Part shown: one piece after another, positions 6,342 to 6,754 of the stretch
Numbering within the stretch: the stretch's first letter is position 1
Layout: every line of letters starts with the position of its first letter
From: Treponema sp.
Lineage (GTDB): Bacteria; Spirochaetota; Spirochaetia; Treponematales; Breznakiellaceae
Assembly: GCA_031278025.1 (NCBI GenBank)
Contig: JAITLF010000402.1
Location: 1-6,754 of the forward strand
Direction: 5' to 3'
Length of the DNA: 6,754 bases
Notes under the pieces: model-generated
The model's database searches: none
The model's input: only the letters and a program-made list of their open reading frames with translations
What the model was told of the DNA's origin: nothing
Made by a program: the position numbers and the translations under genes

Positions 6342-6514
6342 GCCGGCGTTCTTTCCCCGGCGCGCAAAAATTCCCTCAGGGTTTTACGGGCGCCGTGATG
6401 CCATATCTGCTCCAGGTAGTTTCTAAAACTTTTGAAGTATACCAGGACCACATCATAGAGCGGATGGAGCTTGCCTTGTAAAACTGTTGTTTTACCCGAA
6501 AAGCCGCGGCGCAT
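6338..6514 (-). CDS. Small hypothetical ORF convergent with argH
   Basis: A 58-residue frame runs from ATG 6514 to TAG at 6340-6338, so its stop overlaps the argH stop by four bases. The middle is protein-like: LHPLYDVVLVYFKSF (16-30) is rich in aromatic and branched residues. It is followed by an amphipathic, basic region (about 31-51, with NYLEQIWHHGARKTLREFL) that could form one or two helices. I do not recognise the family. The ATG has no well-placed Shine-Dalgarno: AAAGGTG lies 13 bases away. A possible -10 AATAAT (6546-6541) has no good -35. It may be a real small protein, the C-terminal remnant of a longer gene, or chance. The plus-strand reading of the same bases (ATG at 6399 to TAA at 6481) is shorter and less convincing. 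Confidence 0.3.
   Translation of the reverse strand: MRRGFSGKTTVLQGKLHPLYDVVLVYFKSFRNYLEQIWHHGARKTLREFLRAGERTPA
6478..6495. repeat. Perfect AT-rich inverted repeat
   Basis: GTAAAAC (6478-6484) and GTTTTAC (6489-6495) are perfect 7-bp arms around TGTT. No T-run follows on either strand, so it is a poor terminator. It lies at the 5' end of the small minus-strand ORF, between argH and the isomerase fragment. Its role is unknown. Confidence 0.4.
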
Positions 6515-6581
6515 GATCGTTTCTTTGCACCTTTTGTCCGATTATTCAGATTTTTTATTTACACAATTGGGGTTTTAATGA

Positions 6582-6754
6582 TACAGTAATCAAAAGGTCT
6601 TCATCGAAAAGGAATTCTTCGGTACCGGGGTGGTCATGGAGCATCCCCGTATGCAGGACATTGCCGATTTTATGGGCAGGGAGGGGTATCGGCACCATGT
6701 GAGTCTTGCGGAAGGCAGAAACGGCTGGGCGCTAAAGGAAGCCCTGTCGAATTA
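6582..6754 (+). pseudogene. C-terminal fragment resembling L-fucose isomerase-type protein (N-terminus absent)
   Basis: The frame opens right after an in-frame TGA (6579-6581) and continues to the window edge. It reads FIEKEFFGTGVVMEHPRMQ, then DIADFMGREGYRHHVSLAEG and a WALKEALSNY end. FFGT..V, the (E/G)xxHHV motif and the terminal AL.NY match my memory of the C-terminus of COG2407 L-fucose isomerase-like sugar isomerases, which are about 450-500 residues long. No upstream part of such a protein exists in any frame between argH and this point. There is no start with a ribosome binding site: the first in-frame candidates are GTG 6630 and ATG 6636. I therefore read it as a truncated remnant, with the true end probably a few codons past the edge. 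The family call rests on memory of a short stretch and is moderate. Confidence 0.45.

Noticed and set aside
1..6754. CRISPR array, tRNA, rRNA, insertion sequence or toxin-antitoxin module
   Set aside because: No regularly spaced repeats, cloverleaf, rRNA-like segment, transposase or toxin pair was seen on either strand.

Overview
The window looks like a chromosomal segment of a spirochete, most likely a free-living or gut-associated treponeme. The best clue is the left-edge gene, whose N-terminal half matches the spirochete P83/100 antigen family (Borrelia P83/100 and its treponemal relatives). The complete argGH pair indicates an arginine prototroph, unlike host-restricted pathogenic treponemes. 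Base composition is moderately GC-rich by eye. Genus-level placement is inference.

Layout, left to right. Three genes lie on the minus strand and read leftward: a stand-alone hemerythrin (2756-3208), the ribosomal GTPase lepA/EF4 (754-2562), and a P83/100-family secreted protein (654 to beyond the left edge). A divergent intergenic region of about 390 bases (3209-3599) separates them from the plus-strand argG (3600-4865) and argH (4908-6341). Right of argH is a short convergent minus-strand ORF of 58 codons (6338-6514) that overlaps the argH stop. A plus-strand fragment follows (6582 to the right edge) that reads like the C-terminus of an L-fucose-isomerase-type protein with no N-terminal part.

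Functionally, argG and argH catalyse the last two steps of arginine synthesis (citrulline to argininosuccinate to arginine plus fumarate) and are probably one transcription unit. LepA acts on elongating ribosomes. The hemerythrin carries all seven expected iron ligands and probably binds O2 or senses oxygen or iron, which would suit an anaerobe or microaerophile. The P83/100 protein has a signal peptide and is exported.

The least ordinary part is the hemerythrin/argG intergenic region. It contains a compact set of nested inverted repeats (3315-3403): a 6-bp closing helix, an adjacent perfect 7-bp hairpin, and a longer imperfect hairpin flanked by near-identical CCGCTTxTATC strings. It looks like a structured RNA or a mobile palindromic repeat rather than a gene. 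The argH-distal end (6338-6754) looks like a degraded or rearranged junction. I see no rRNA, tRNA, CRISPR array, insertion sequence or dedicated defence system.
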